From the NCBI GenBank assembly GCA_002070375.1, contig MWDD01000001.1:81425-145424 (forward strand): 64,000 bases of DNA. The letters run 5' to 3'. A program made the translations under genes and the position numbers. The stretch is from a bacterium ADurb.Bin157 (GTDB taxonomy: Bacteria; Muiribacteriota; Ozemobacteria; Ozemobacterales; Ozemobacteraceae). Shown here piece by piece: positions 1 to 7,736 of this stretch; position 1 is the first letter of the stretch, and each line of letters opens with the position of its first letter. The notes beneath the pieces were generated by a model, which worked only from the letters and a program-made list of their open reading frames with translations, was not told where the DNA came from and did not search any database.

Positions 1-114
1 TCTTCCAATTGCTTTACCGGACCCAACAAGCCGACCTTCTTTTGTGCCGCCCGGCCTTCAATCATTGCTTGATGAAACGAGGCTAAACAGCCAATAAAAT
101 CAAGAATATAAATC
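1..114 (-). other. Window edge: short open frame, no supported gene
   Basis: On the minus strand one frame stays open from before position 114 to the window edge. Its only ATG is at 65-63 (Met-Ile-Glu-Gly-Arg) and has no ribosome-binding site. It could be the start of the next gene after the secreted coiled-coil protein, but too little is visible to call it. Confidence 0.2.
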
Positions 115-645
115 TCACCTTGAATAGGCCATGATGATTTTCTTTCTTAGTTCTTCAAGCTTTAGCATTCTGTTATTTGCAGGTCTTTTTATCGCCTCGC
201 CTGAAGGTATTTTTGCAGTTTCAAAATTTATCTTAAAAAAATTGCCGACATTGTCGGCTTCTTTTATTTCATTTTTATTTATTTTACTCTCAGAAGTTTT
301 TTCATTATTGTTAACTTCAGGAAGCTTTTGATTTTCAAAAAACTCCCAGTCGTGAAACAAAATCGTCAAGGCTGCACCTTTATTTGCATCTAATTCTTCA
401 ATTTCGGAAAACTCAGCAAAAAGTTCATCATTTGATTCAACAATTTTAGCAATATCTTCTTCTATTACAGCATCTGTTAAAGATACAAACTTTTGTGCGG
501 TTTGCGAATGAAAAGTCTGCAACCTCTGCTGCAAATTTCTCAATCTTACATTAAGATCGAGATCATTGTCAGTGTTTGCCGAAGCCGTAGAAAGTATAAA
601 GTTAAAAATACAAAACAAAAAGAACCCAGCGTATAATTTTCTCAT
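115..645 (-). CDS. Secreted coiled-coil protein of unknown function
   Basis: 176 residues. The start at 645 is chosen because GGAGG lies 5 bases upstream and the protein then begins with a clear signal peptide (Lys-rich start, hydrophobic core, Ala-Ser-Ala cleavage region near residues 20-23). The rest is hydrophilic and helix-rich, with heptad-like Leu/Ile spacing around residues 30-90 and a basic C-terminus. I recognise no family. It is probably periplasmic or outer-surface. A sigma-28-like promoter lies just upstream. Codon use resembles its neighbours. The function is unknown; the reading frame itself is well supported. Confidence 0.7.
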   Translation of the reverse strand: MRKLYAGFFLFCIFNFILSTASANTDNDLDLNVRLRNLQQRLQTFHSQTAQKFVSLTDAVIEEDIAKIVESNDELFAEFSEIEELDANKGAALTILFHDWEFFENQKLPEVNNNEKTSESKINKNEIKEADNVGNFFKINFETAKIPSGEAIKRPANNRMLKLEELRKKIIMAYSR

Positions 646-668
646 TTTTGCCTCCGATATCAAACAAA

Positions 669-695
669 TTATCGGCAAACAACCACAAATTATTA
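669..695 (-). promoter_or_regulatory. Sigma-28-like promoter for the secreted coiled-coil gene
   Basis: Reading leftward, TAAT at 695-692 is separated by exactly 15 bases from GCCGATAA at 676-669. The flagellar sigma factor (FliA/SigD) consensus is TAAA, 15 bases, GCCGATAA, so the -10 part is perfect and the -35 part matches 3 of 4. Transcription would start near 662, about 17 bases before the start codon, leaving room for the GGAGG site. Confidence 0.5.
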
Positions 696-747
696 AATAG
701 TAAATGCAGATTAAAAAGAGCAACGGCATAGCAACAAGCCGTAAATG

Positions 748-776
748 TTGCAGTAAAAAAAATAATCTGATATCAT
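748..776 (+). promoter_or_regulatory. Sigma-70-type promoter of rsmG
   Basis: TTGCAG (748-753), a 17-base spacer and TATCAT (771-776) preceded by TGA (extended -10). The expected start, about 7 bases after the -10, falls at about 783, only two bases before the rsmG ATG at 785. This explains why rsmG shows no Shine-Dalgarno sequence. Confidence 0.6.
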
Positions 777-784
777 CTGCGGGT

Positions 785-1510
785 ATGAATATAAGTAAAA
801 TAATCAAATCTTATTTAGAATCGCTCGGTATCATTCTGACAGACATTCAATTCGCTCAGATTGACAGACTTGGCGTAGCAATGCTTGAAGACCCTCTTTA
901 CAAAAGCGTTTCAAAAATATCAGATCCAAACGAAATAGCTATCAAGCATTTTTTGGATTGCCTGATTCCATTCTCTTTGGGCATTCCTTTTGAAAAATCT
1001 AAAACAATAATAGATCTGGGCACCGGTGGAGGCTTTCCATGCTTACCTTTTGCCATAATGTTGCCAAACACAAATCTTATTGCTGTTGACTCCAGAAAAA
1101 AATCTGTTGAATTTGTAATAAGAATGAGCAAATTAGTCGGTTTAAACAATGTAACGGGGGTGCATTCTCGAATTGAAGATTTAGCCCACGACAGCAAATT
1201 TCGCGAAAACAGCGATTATGTAATATGTCGAGCGCTATCGTCGGTAAGAACTCTTGCAGAATACACTTTACCTTTAACCAAAAACGAAGGTTATTCTTTT
1301 TACTTAAAGGGCCCGAAATTAGACGAGGAACTTTCGGAAGCATCAAACGCTTTCTCTGTTTTTGGCGTAAAGTCCGAAAATCTGAGCTGTTTCCGAGTTT
1401 CTCCACCACTGGTACCTTTTGAACGAAACTTTCTATTAATAAAAAAAGAATCGACCATACCGGCGAAATACCCGCGAAAAAGCGGTTTACCGAGCGAAAA
1501 ACCTTTATAA
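785..1510 (+). CDS. rsmG: 16S rRNA (guanine-527-N7)-methyltransferase RsmG (GidB)
   Basis: 241 residues, a normal length for the family. It methylates N7 of G527 in 16S rRNA using S-adenosylmethionine, in the cytoplasm. Visible signatures: the KHFLD element near residues 54-58, the SAM-binding loop DLGTGGGFP at 77-86, and the CRALSSVRTLAEY segment around residue 145. The ATG at 785 is chosen because the protein then begins as family members do (short helical lead before the HFLD element); an upstream in-frame start would add a Lys/Cys-rich tail and lie before the promoter. rsmG usually follows mnmG, but here it is about 42 kb from both mnmG copies. Confidence 0.93.
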   Translation: MNISKIIKSYLESLGIILTDIQFAQIDRLGVAMLEDPLYKSVSKISDPNEIAIKHFLDCLIPFSLGIPFEKSKTIIDLGTGGGFPCLPFAIMLPNTNLIAVDSRKKSVEFVIRMSKLVGLNNVTGVHSRIEDLAHDSKFRENSDYVICRALSSVRTLAEYTLPLTKNEGYSFYLKGPKLDEELSEASNAFSVFGVKSENLSCFRVSPPLVPFERNFLLIKKESTIPAKYPRKSGLPSEKPL

Positions 1511-1521
1511 AGGATTATACA

Positions 1522-2328
1522 ATGAGCGCAGGCATTTATTTAAGTATCGTTTTCTTCGGATTCATATTAGCCTATATAAATATCGGCTTACAAAAAAAGT
1601 TTGCCTTGCGCAAGCTTGCGCAAGGTAATCCTCATAAAATTGCTATTGAAGTTTTCGATTTGAGTTCCCTAATAAATAATTCTCTCTTTTTATGTTCTTT
1701 GATTTATATATTAATAAACCATCTATTTTTGTTTAAAGGCATCTTTCTAATGTTGATTTGGGGAATCACGACAACTTTTTTTACTATCCTTACTGTCCCC
1801 GTATTCAATATTTCCGTTTTTAGACACACACGCTCAATACCGCATCTCGAGGATTATTCAAACAAGTTTAAAAGCACTTGTTCGGAATATATGAAGCTAA
1901 GAACATTATTAGAACAAACAAATAAAAAGTCTTACACCGAAATGGCAAAGAACCTCTGGAAAGAACTGACCGAATTAAACAAACGTCGGCACAACGCCAT
2001 TAAGCGTATTAAGGAATTAAAAGTGTTAGAAGCAGATGTTTTCAAGCTTTTAAACGCGTATAACGCAGACAGCAAGACTGAAAAGCGCGATCGTTCAAAT
2101 GAACGTCTCAATAAGATACATAAAGAAGTATTAAAAATTGAAGATTTTATACAAGCTGTAGAAAGTCAAATTATAAGTGCAGAAAATCTTTTTATGGACA
2201 TCCGTACAAACATTTCTGTGGGCGAGCCCGAAAAAATTACCACAGACATTTCTTCTCTCACGGGTAAAATTAAGTCATTAGAATACACTGTTGATGCTAT
2301 TGAGGATGCAGAATTTACTGATGACTGA
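1522..2328 (+). CDS. Membrane-anchored coiled-coil protein of unknown function
   Basis: 268 residues beginning 11 bases after rsmG, with AAGGA before the ATG, so probably co-transcribed with it. Residues about 4-22 form one membrane segment and about 52-90 form one or two more. The remaining two-thirds is charged, helical and rich in Lys/Glu with heptad spacing, ending in an acidic tail, and is predicted to lie in the cytoplasm as a coiled coil. I do not recognise a family. The two-part layout suggests a scaffold or sensor rather than an enzyme, but that is inference. Confidence 0.65.
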   Translation: MSAGIYLSIVFFGFILAYINIGLQKKFALRKLAQGNPHKIAIEVFDLSSLINNSLFLCSLIYILINHLFLFKGIFLMLIWGITTTFFTILTVPVFNISVFRHTRSIPHLEDYSNKFKSTCSEYMKLRTLLEQTNKKSYTEMAKNLWKELTELNKRRHNAIKRIKELKVLEADVFKLLNAYNADSKTEKRDRSNERLNKIHKEVLKIEDFIQAVESQIISAENLFMDIRTNISVGEPEKITTDISSLTGKIKSLEYTVDAIEDAEFTDD

Positions 2329-2355
2329 AGACAATCTTTAGCAAACTCATAAATA

Positions 2356-2384
2356 TTGACTTAATGCAATTTTACTGATATAAT
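2356..2384 (+). promoter_or_regulatory. Strong sigma-70-type promoter of rpmF-plsX-fab cluster
   Basis: TTGACT (2356-2361), a 17-base spacer and TATAAT (2379-2384) with TGA immediately before it (extended -10). The match is close to consensus. It sits 34 bases before the rpmF ATG, which has its own CGGAGGA site, and probably drives rpmF, plsX, fabK and fabD. Confidence 0.8.
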
Positions 2385-2418
2385 CTTCAAACTTATTCCA
2401 TTCTCGGAGGAAAATAAA

Positions 2419-2607
2419 ATGGGTGCATGTCCAAAAAACAGAGTCTCTAAACTCAGAGGCCGCAAAAGAAGAACACATTACAAAGCCACACCGGTAACCT
2501 TGGCAAAATGTCCTCAATGCTTTGAAACTAAGAGAGCACACAGAGTGTGCCCCGCCTGCGGTTATTATGGCAAAAAGATCAAAGTTCTTGATGTAGACAA
2601 AGAATAA
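2419..2607 (+). CDS. rpmF: 50S ribosomal protein L32
   Basis: 62 residues, normal for L32. The N-terminus carries the basic RNA-binding stretch (KLRGRKRRTHYKA). Two Cys pairs (CPQC near residue 34, CPAC near residue 47) form the zinc-binding knuckle, so this is the zinc-containing form of L32. A good Shine-Dalgarno (CGGAGGA) precedes the ATG. The classic rpmF-plsX-fab order follows, which couples ribosome and lipid synthesis in many bacteria. Confidence 0.95.
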   Translation: MGACPKNRVSKLRGRKRRTHYKATPVTLAKCPQCFETKRAHRVCPACGYYGKKIKVLDVDKE

Positions 2608-2625
2608 TTGCGGAAAATATAGCGA

Positions 2626-3615
2626 ATGAAAATCGCCATTGATGTCATGGGCGGCGACTACGCCCCTAAAGAATTAGTAACGGGTGCGCGCTCTTACATT
2701 GAATTAGGGGGGGAAGCTTCTCTGATTTTAGTAGGAAACGAGTCTGCCATACGTGAAACTCTCCAGGAACTACCCTCAAACTGTGAAATTTATCACACAG
2801 ATGAGGTTGTAGATATGGGGGAATCGCCGTTAAGTGCTCTGCGCAAAAAGAAAAATGCGTCGGTTGCTGTGGCAGCTCGTCTTGTGCGCGAAGGTAAAGC
2901 AGATGCATTTTTATCTGCAGGCAGCACCGGAGCCCAAATGGCAGCTTCTCTGTTAGAAATGGGAAGGATACCGGGAATTGAACGCCCCGCAATATCTGTT
3001 ATGTTGCCGAGTGGCGGAGAGACCGGTGTTTTACTGCTTGATGTCGGCGCCAATGTTGATGTCAGAGCTTCTCATTTGGTTCAGTTTGCTGTCATGGGTT
3101 CAGCTTATTTTGAGAAAATTTGTGGAGTTAAAAATCCCAAAGTTGGACTTTTAAGTGTGGGCGAAGAAGAAGGCAAAGGTAATGAACTTACTAAAGCCGC
3201 TTTTCCCTTGTTAAAATCTGAAAGCCGCATAAATTTTATAGGTAACATCGAAGCTGACAATCTTTATTACGGCAAGGCGCACGTTGTAGTTTGTGACGGA
3301 TTTGCCGGCAACGTTTTATTAAAAGCAAGCGAAAGCGTTTCAGAACTGATTCAGGGAACTTTGTTTAAAGCTGCAATGTCAGCAGAAATAGCCCCCGAAA
3401 AGCTTCAAGCTATAAAAAAAGGTTTGAAAAAATATAGCCCCGACTCTCCGGAATACAGTGGAGCCCCCCTGTTGGGCTTAAATGGAGTCTCAATTGTTTG
3501 TCATGGAAAATCGAAGGCGCACGTAATATCAAATGCAATAACTTTGGCAGAGAATTGCGCAAAAACTGACTTTATCAATTTAATCAAACAAAACATGAGT
3601 GAGGCGATAGAATAA
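2626..3615 (+). CDS. plsX: Phosphate acyltransferase PlsX
   Basis: 329 residues, typical length. PlsX converts acyl-ACP to acyl-phosphate, the first committed step of phospholipid synthesis where PlsY is the acyltransferase. The N-terminal DVMGGDYAPKE signature (residues 6-16), the STGAQMA segment and the VCDGFAGNV segment near residue 225 are all present. It starts 18 bases after rpmF with only a weak ribosome-binding site, suggesting partial translational dependence. fabK follows directly; fabH, the usual next gene, is absent. Confidence 0.95.
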   Translation: MKIAIDVMGGDYAPKELVTGARSYIELGGEASLILVGNESAIRETLQELPSNCEIYHTDEVVDMGESPLSALRKKKNASVAVAARLVREGKADAFLSAGSTGAQMAASLLEMGRIPGIERPAISVMLPSGGETGVLLLDVGANVDVRASHLVQFAVMGSAYFEKICGVKNPKVGLLSVGEEEGKGNELTKAAFPLLKSESRINFIGNIEADNLYYGKAHVVVCDGFAGNVLLKASESVSELIQGTLFKAAMSAEIAPEKLQAIKKGLKKYSPDSPEYSGAPLLGLNGVSIVCHGKSKAHVISNAITLAENCAKTDFINLIKQNMSEAIE

Positions 3616-3675
3616 TTGCCGCACTTTTTTTATATGGTGTGAGTCTTTCGAATTGAGTGAAGAAAGGTGTTGAAA

Positions 3676-4620
3676 ATGATCGAAACCAAAATTACCAAGC
3701 TTCTTGGTATAAGATATCCTGTTTTTCAGGGCGGAATGGCGTGGGTAAGCTCTCCTTGTTTGGTGGCTGCTGTTAGTAATGCCGGTGGATTAGGTATTCT
3801 CGGTAGCGGTTCTATGCCGGGCGAGGTAGCACGCGAAAAAATCAAAGCCATAAAAAGCCTGACAGACAAGCCTTTTGGCGTCAACATAATGCTGATGATG
3901 GAAACTGCCACTGAAGTTATTGACGTATGCATAGAAGAAAAAGTTCCTGTTATTACAACAGGAGCCGGAAACCCCGGTCCTTACGTTAAGCGCTTCAAAG
4001 ATGCCGGAATCAAGGTAATTCCTGTTGTTTCATCAGTCGCTTTGGCAAAGAGGCTCGAACGTCTTGGCGTAGATGCTCTAATAGCAGAAGGTCATGAATC
4101 AGGCGGTCATATCGGCGAGCTCACAACCATGGTTTTGGTTCCTCAAATTGTTGATGCCGTTTCTGTTCCCGTAGTCGCAGCAGGCGGTATTGGCGACGGG
4201 CGCGGTATTGTGGCAGCTTTTGCCTTAGGCGCCGAAGCAGTCCAGTTGGGAACAAGATTTATTTTAGCTAAAGAGTGCGAAGCACACCAGAACTACAAAG
4301 AAGCGGTTATACGCGCAAAAGACAGAGATACCGTTGAAACAGGCATCACTCTTGGCCACCCGGTGAGAGTTATCAAAAATAAACTCACAAAAGAATATCT
4401 TGAAAAAGAATTTAAAGGCGCAACCCCCGAAGAACTTGAAGAACTTGGCAGAGGCCGTTTAAGAATGGCTGTTGTAAACGGTGATTCAGAAACAGGCTCT
4501 GTTATGGCAGGTCAAATCAGCGGTATGTTATGCAAAGAAGAGACAGCCGATGAAATAATGCAGCATCTGGCAAAAACATATAAAGAAACCTTTTCACGCC
4601 TAGAAAAATACAAACCGTAA
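3676..4620 (+). CDS. fabK: Enoyl-ACP reductase II (FMN-dependent FabK)
   Basis: 314 residues. FabK is a flavoprotein that reduces trans-2-enoyl-ACP with NAD(P)H in the last step of each elongation cycle. Family signatures are clear: FQGGMAWVSSP near the N-terminus, the SGGHIGELTTM segment carrying the conserved active-site His, and VVAAGGIGDGRG (phosphate-binding loop for FMN). I chose ATG 3676 (AAGG 8 bases upstream) over the in-frame GTG at 3667, which overlaps that site. A second FabK-like gene lies at 6768. fabD starts 13 bases after the stop. Confidence 0.92.
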   Translation: MIETKITKLLGIRYPVFQGGMAWVSSPCLVAAVSNAGGLGILGSGSMPGEVAREKIKAIKSLTDKPFGVNIMLMMETATEVIDVCIEEKVPVITTGAGNPGPYVKRFKDAGIKVIPVVSSVALAKRLERLGVDALIAEGHESGGHIGELTTMVLVPQIVDAVSVPVVAAGGIGDGRGIVAAFALGAEAVQLGTRFILAKECEAHQNYKEAVIRAKDRDTVETGITLGHPVRVIKNKLTKEYLEKEFKGATPEELEELGRGRLRMAVVNGDSETGSVMAGQISGMLCKEETADEIMQHLAKTYKETFSRLEKYKP

Positions 4621-4633
4621 GTTGGAGACGTTC

Positions 4634-5563
4634 ATGAAAGCTTTGCTTTTTCCCGGACAAGGCTCGCAAAAAACCGGAATGGGTCTTGCGATGGCAGAAT
4701 CATTTTCATGGGCATCAGAAATGATGCACAAGGCAGATGAAATACTTGGCCGAAATATAAGTGACATTTGTTTTAATGGTCCCGATGAAGAATTAAAGAA
4801 AACCATTAACACTCAGCCTGCCATATTTGTAGTTTCAGCTGTCTTAACCGAATGGTTGAAAAAAAATGGCCTTGCATTTAGCGCGGTAGCCGGTCACAGC
4901 CTTGGAGAATACAACGCATTGTATGCAGCCTCTGTAGCATCATTTGAAGACTTGCTAAGATTGGTTAGTCTACGAGCCCAAGCGATGGAAAAAGCTTGCC
5001 CGGCCGGCAGCGGAGCCATGAGCGCCATAATGATGTTACCCAGAGATGTACTAGAGCAAATCTGCTTAGAAGCTTCAAAAATCGGTGTTTGTCAAATTGC
5101 AAACTATAACTGCCCGGGACAACTTGTGATTTCAGGCGATGCAAATGCAGTAAAAAAAGCAGGAGAGCTTGCTTTAAGCAAAGGTGCGCGAAAAGTTGTT
5201 GCCCTTGACGTATCGGGGCCCTTCCATTCACCGTTGATGAGCGAAGCAAAAGAAAATCTTGCAGCAGCCCTGGAGTCAATTAATTTTAAAGACGCTTCGG
5301 TACCTGTCTACACAAATGTCGACGGACTACCGACAACAAATTCTTCAAGCCTTAAGGCAAAGCTTTTGAATCAAATTACGGGTTCTGTTCTTTATGAGGA
5401 CACCGTTAATAACATGTTGGCAAACGGTATAACTAACTTTATTGAAATAGGTCCGGGCAAAGTATTGACCGGACTCAATAAAAAGATATCTGTTAATGCA
5501 AACACGACATATGCTAGCGATCCTGAGTCTCTTGAAATGTTGCTTAAGTCTCAGAGTCTCTGA
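4634..5563 (+). CDS. fabD: Malonyl-CoA:ACP transacylase FabD
   Basis: 309 residues. It loads malonyl from CoA onto acyl carrier protein. The substrate loop GQGSQ (8-12), nucleophile Ser89 in GHSLGE, Arg114 that holds the malonyl carboxylate, and the catalytic His198 in GPFHSP are all present. The ATG at 4634 has GGAG 6 bases upstream; an in-frame TTG at 4622 lies before that site and is less likely. The stop codon sits inside a short perfect inverted repeat. Confidence 0.95.
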   Translation: MKALLFPGQGSQKTGMGLAMAESFSWASEMMHKADEILGRNISDICFNGPDEELKKTINTQPAIFVVSAVLTEWLKKNGLAFSAVAGHSLGEYNALYAASVASFEDLLRLVSLRAQAMEKACPAGSGAMSAIMMLPRDVLEQICLEASKIGVCQIANYNCPGQLVISGDANAVKKAGELALSKGARKVVALDVSGPFHSPLMSEAKENLAAALESINFKDASVPVYTNVDGLPTTNSSSLKAKLLNQITGSVLYEDTVNNMLANGITNFIEIGPGKVLTGLNKKISVNANTTYASDPESLEMLLKSQSL

Positions 5564-5566
5564 GAC
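5548..5566. repeat. Inverted repeat across the fabD stop codon
   Basis: Nine-base arms (5548-5556 and 5558-5566) mirror each other around one base and can form an 8-pair stem with a 3-base loop. The fabD TGA lies in the right arm. No T-run follows, so it is not a standard terminator; it could stabilise the 3' end or be a protein-binding palindrome. It lies just before the fabG promoter. Confidence 0.45.
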
Positions 5567-5585
5567 CCCTTATAAATTATAATGC

Positions 5586-5614
5586 TTGACATTAGCAAAG
5601 AAAAAATGTAATAA
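5586..5614 (+). promoter_or_regulatory. Probable promoter of fabG-acpP
   Basis: A perfect TTGACA at 5586-5591 is followed after 17 bases by TAATAA (5609-5614), or after 15 bases by the closer match TGTAAT (5607-5612). The fabG ATG at 5660 has GAGGT just upstream. This would give fabG and acpP transcription separate from the rpmF promoter. Confidence 0.55.
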
Positions 5615-5659
5615 CACAAATCTACTGTTTAACAGTTAATTAGTTTGTGCGAGGTAAAT

Positions 5660-6415
5660 ATGGTAAATAATGAAAACTCTAAAGAAGCTCCGGTAGTTAT
5701 TATTACCGGCTCAGCTCGTGGAATCGGTTTCGAAATTGCAAAAACCTTTGCCGAATCCGGTTATCGTATCGTTCTTTCCGACATAAATCAAGAGGGACTC
5801 GAAAAAGCTAAGGCTCAGCTCGACACCCTAGGTGTTACTTCGGTTACCTGTGTTGCAGACGTTTCAAAAGCGGAAGACGCAGACAAGTTGACTAATGCTG
5901 CGGTTGAAGCTTTTGGTCGCATAGATACCCTCGTGAACAACGCCGGTGTAACAAGAGACGGTCTACTTTTGCGCATGACAGAAGATGCCTGGGATCTGGT
6001 TTTAAAAATCAATTTAAAAGGCACTTTTTTAATGTCTAAATCAGTTGTAAAAGTAATGTTGCGCCAAAAATCCGGTTCAGTCATTAATATAGCTTCTGTC
6101 GTAGGTTTAATGGGCAATGCAGGTCAGGCCAATTATTCAGCAAGTAAAGCGGGTGTTATTGGTTTTACCAAAACTTTTGCAAAAGAATTTGGTAAAAAAG
6201 GTATTCGTTCAAACGCTGTTGCACCCGGTTTTATCAATTCAGATATGACAGCTGTATTAACCGATAAAGTTAAACAGCAAATGATGGATCAAATTCCAAT
6301 GGGTGAATTTGGTAATCCAAAAGATGTAGCAAATGCCGTAGTTTTTTTGGCCTCAGAAAAGGCTTCATATATTACTGGTCAAGTACTTACCGTCGATGGC
6401 GGTATGGTAATGTAA
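5660..6415 (+). CDS. fabG: 3-oxoacyl-ACP reductase FabG
   Basis: 251 residues, a short-chain dehydrogenase that uses NADPH to reduce 3-oxoacyl-ACP. The cofactor loop TGSARGIG (16-23), NNAG (93-96), and the catalytic set Asn118, Ser146, Tyr159 and Lys163 (YSASK) are intact. ATG 5660 is preferred because GAGGT sits just upstream; an in-frame TTG at 5645 would precede it. acpP follows 44 bases later. Confidence 0.95.
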   Translation: MVNNENSKEAPVVIITGSARGIGFEIAKTFAESGYRIVLSDINQEGLEKAKAQLDTLGVTSVTCVADVSKAEDADKLTNAAVEAFGRIDTLVNNAGVTRDGLLLRMTEDAWDLVLKINLKGTFLMSKSVVKVMLRQKSGSVINIASVVGLMGNAGQANYSASKAGVIGFTKTFAKEFGKKGIRSNAVAPGFINSDMTAVLTDKVKQQMMDQIPMGEFGNPKDVANAVVFLASEKASYITGQVLTVDGGMVM

Positions 6416-6459
6416 TGCAAAAATAGTTAAGTTCGTAAATTCTCAGGAGGAATTATAAA

Positions 6460-6696
6460 ATGGCAAATTATTTCGAAGACATTAAAAGAATCGTTGTTGA
6501 CCGACTTCAGGTCGATGAAAAGCAAGTAACAATGGAAGCCGGTTTTATCGATGATTTAGGTGCAGACAGCCTTGATACCGTAGAACTTGTTATGGCTCTT
6601 GAAGAAAATTTCAGTATTGAAATTCCCGATGAAGACGCTTCAGGCCTAAAAACCGTTGGCGATGCAGTAAGATACGTAGAAGCCAAAAAAGGCTGA
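6460..6696 (+). CDS. acpP: Acyl carrier protein
   Basis: 78 residues, acidic. The phosphopantetheine attachment site is Ser37 in [10 protein letters not shown] strong AGGAGG site precedes the ATG, as expected for one of the most abundant cell proteins. It carries growing acyl chains between FabD, FabF, FabG and FabK, all encoded around it. A large hairpin follows the stop. Confidence 0.97.
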   Translation: MANYFEDIKRIVVDRLQVDEKQVTMEAGFIDDLGADSLDTVELVMALEENFSIEIPDEDASGLKTVGDAVRYVEAKKG

Positions 6697-6711
6697 TTAA
6701 AGTTGACGTTA

Positions 6712-6743
6712 TTTCACCGGTATAATTAACGATACCGGTGAAA
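6712..6743 (+). promoter_or_regulatory. 12-bp perfect hairpin between acpP and fabK2
   Basis: Arms 6712-6723 and 6732-6743 are perfect complements with an 8-base loop. Only a short TTTT follows (about 6750), so it looks like a leaky terminator or processing/stability element that lets acpP be made in excess over fabK2-fabF. The right arm end lies 24 bases before the fabK2 GTG. An operator role is also possible. The TATAAT inside it has no properly spaced -35. Confidence 0.55.
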
Positions 6744-6767
6744 ATATCGTTTTAGGGAGAAATTCAG

Positions 6768-7718
6768 GTGAAAATACTGCCACGTCTTAAAATAGGCAAA
6801 TTACAGCCACGCTTTCCGTTAATTCAAGGCGGCATGGCAATACGCGTTTCTACAGGCGAACTTGCCGGAGCAGTAGCACGCGAAGGCGGAATAGGTCTTA
6901 TTGCCGGTTCCGGTATGGGTCACGATGAATTACGTGATGAAATTAAAAAAGCCAGAAGTATAGCCAACGGCGGAATTGTTGGCATTAATACAATGGTGGC
7001 CGCTTCAGATTTCTTAGGTATTATGCGTGTCGCCGCAGAATCCGGAATTGACGCATTAATCGCCGGCGCAGGTTTTTCAAAAGACATCTTTAGCATAGGC
7101 AAAGATTTTAATATACCTGTTGTCCCAATAGTATCAACTGATAAGGCAGCAAGCCTTTCCGAACGTCTCGGAGCACACGCTGTAATAGTAGAAGGAAGTG
7201 ATGCAGGCGGACACCTGGGAAGCGACAGACCCGGAAAAGTAATTTTTCCTGAAGTTAGAGCGGCAGTAAATATTCCGGTGATTTTAGCAGGCGGCATGAT
7301 CGAACAGGCCGACATAATTGAAGCATATAAAATGGGTGCAGACGGGGTGCAAGTCGGAACCAGATTTGCAGCAAGTTTTGAAGCTAATGTTGAAAAACCA
7401 TTTCACGATACTTATTTAAAAGCAAAAAAAGGCGATGTTTTTAGGATTATGAGCCCCGTGGGATTATGGGGAAATGCACTTCCTACAGAGTTCACCGATA
7501 AAGTTGCCAGAGACGAAGCAAAACCAACGGCATGCATACGTTGTTTAAAGAAATGCTCACGAAGGTTCTGTATTGTGCAATCTCTGATTGAGGCTCACAA
7601 CGGTCATCTGGACAAAGGCCTCGTTTTCGCCGGTGAAGCAGTTTATAGAATAAATGAAATTTTATCGGTAAAAGACATAATGCACAATTTCTTTAACGGA
7701 TTAGAATACATCGACTAA
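6768..7718 (+). CDS. Second FabK/nitronate-monooxygenase-family flavoprotein
   Basis: 316 residues, GTG start with AGGGAG upstream. It shares the FabK fold signatures: IQGGMAIRVS at the N-terminus, DAGGHLG with the conserved His, VILAGGMIEQAD and DGVQVGTRF. It differs from the copy at 3676 in having a C-terminal Cys cluster, C256-x2-C259-x3-C263-x4-C268, followed by a family-like LIEAHNGHLDKGLVFAG segment. Related NMO/FabK-type proteins carry Cys residues here, so this is a distinct subfamily, perhaps metal-binding (inference). Its place between acpP and fabF suggests enoyl reduction, but substrate and cofactor cannot be told from sequence. Confidence 0.8.
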   Translation: MKILPRLKIGKLQPRFPLIQGGMAIRVSTGELAGAVAREGGIGLIAGSGMGHDELRDEIKKARSIANGGIVGINTMVAASDFLGIMRVAAESGIDALIAGAGFSKDIFSIGKDFNIPVVPIVSTDKAASLSERLGAHAVIVEGSDAGGHLGSDRPGKVIFPEVRAAVNIPVILAGGMIEQADIIEAYKMGADGVQVGTRFAASFEANVEKPFHDTYLKAKKGDVFRIMSPVGLWGNALPTEFTDKVARDEAKPTACIRCLKKCSRRFCIVQSLIEAHNGHLDKGLVFAGEAVYRINEILSVKDIMHNFFNGLEYID

Positions 7719-7736
7719 GCAAGGAGACAACCACTA

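Noticed and set aside
6703-6726. TTGACG and TATAAT before fabK2 as a promoter
   Set aside because: The spacer is only 12 bases and the TATAAT is partly inside the stem of a perfect hairpin.
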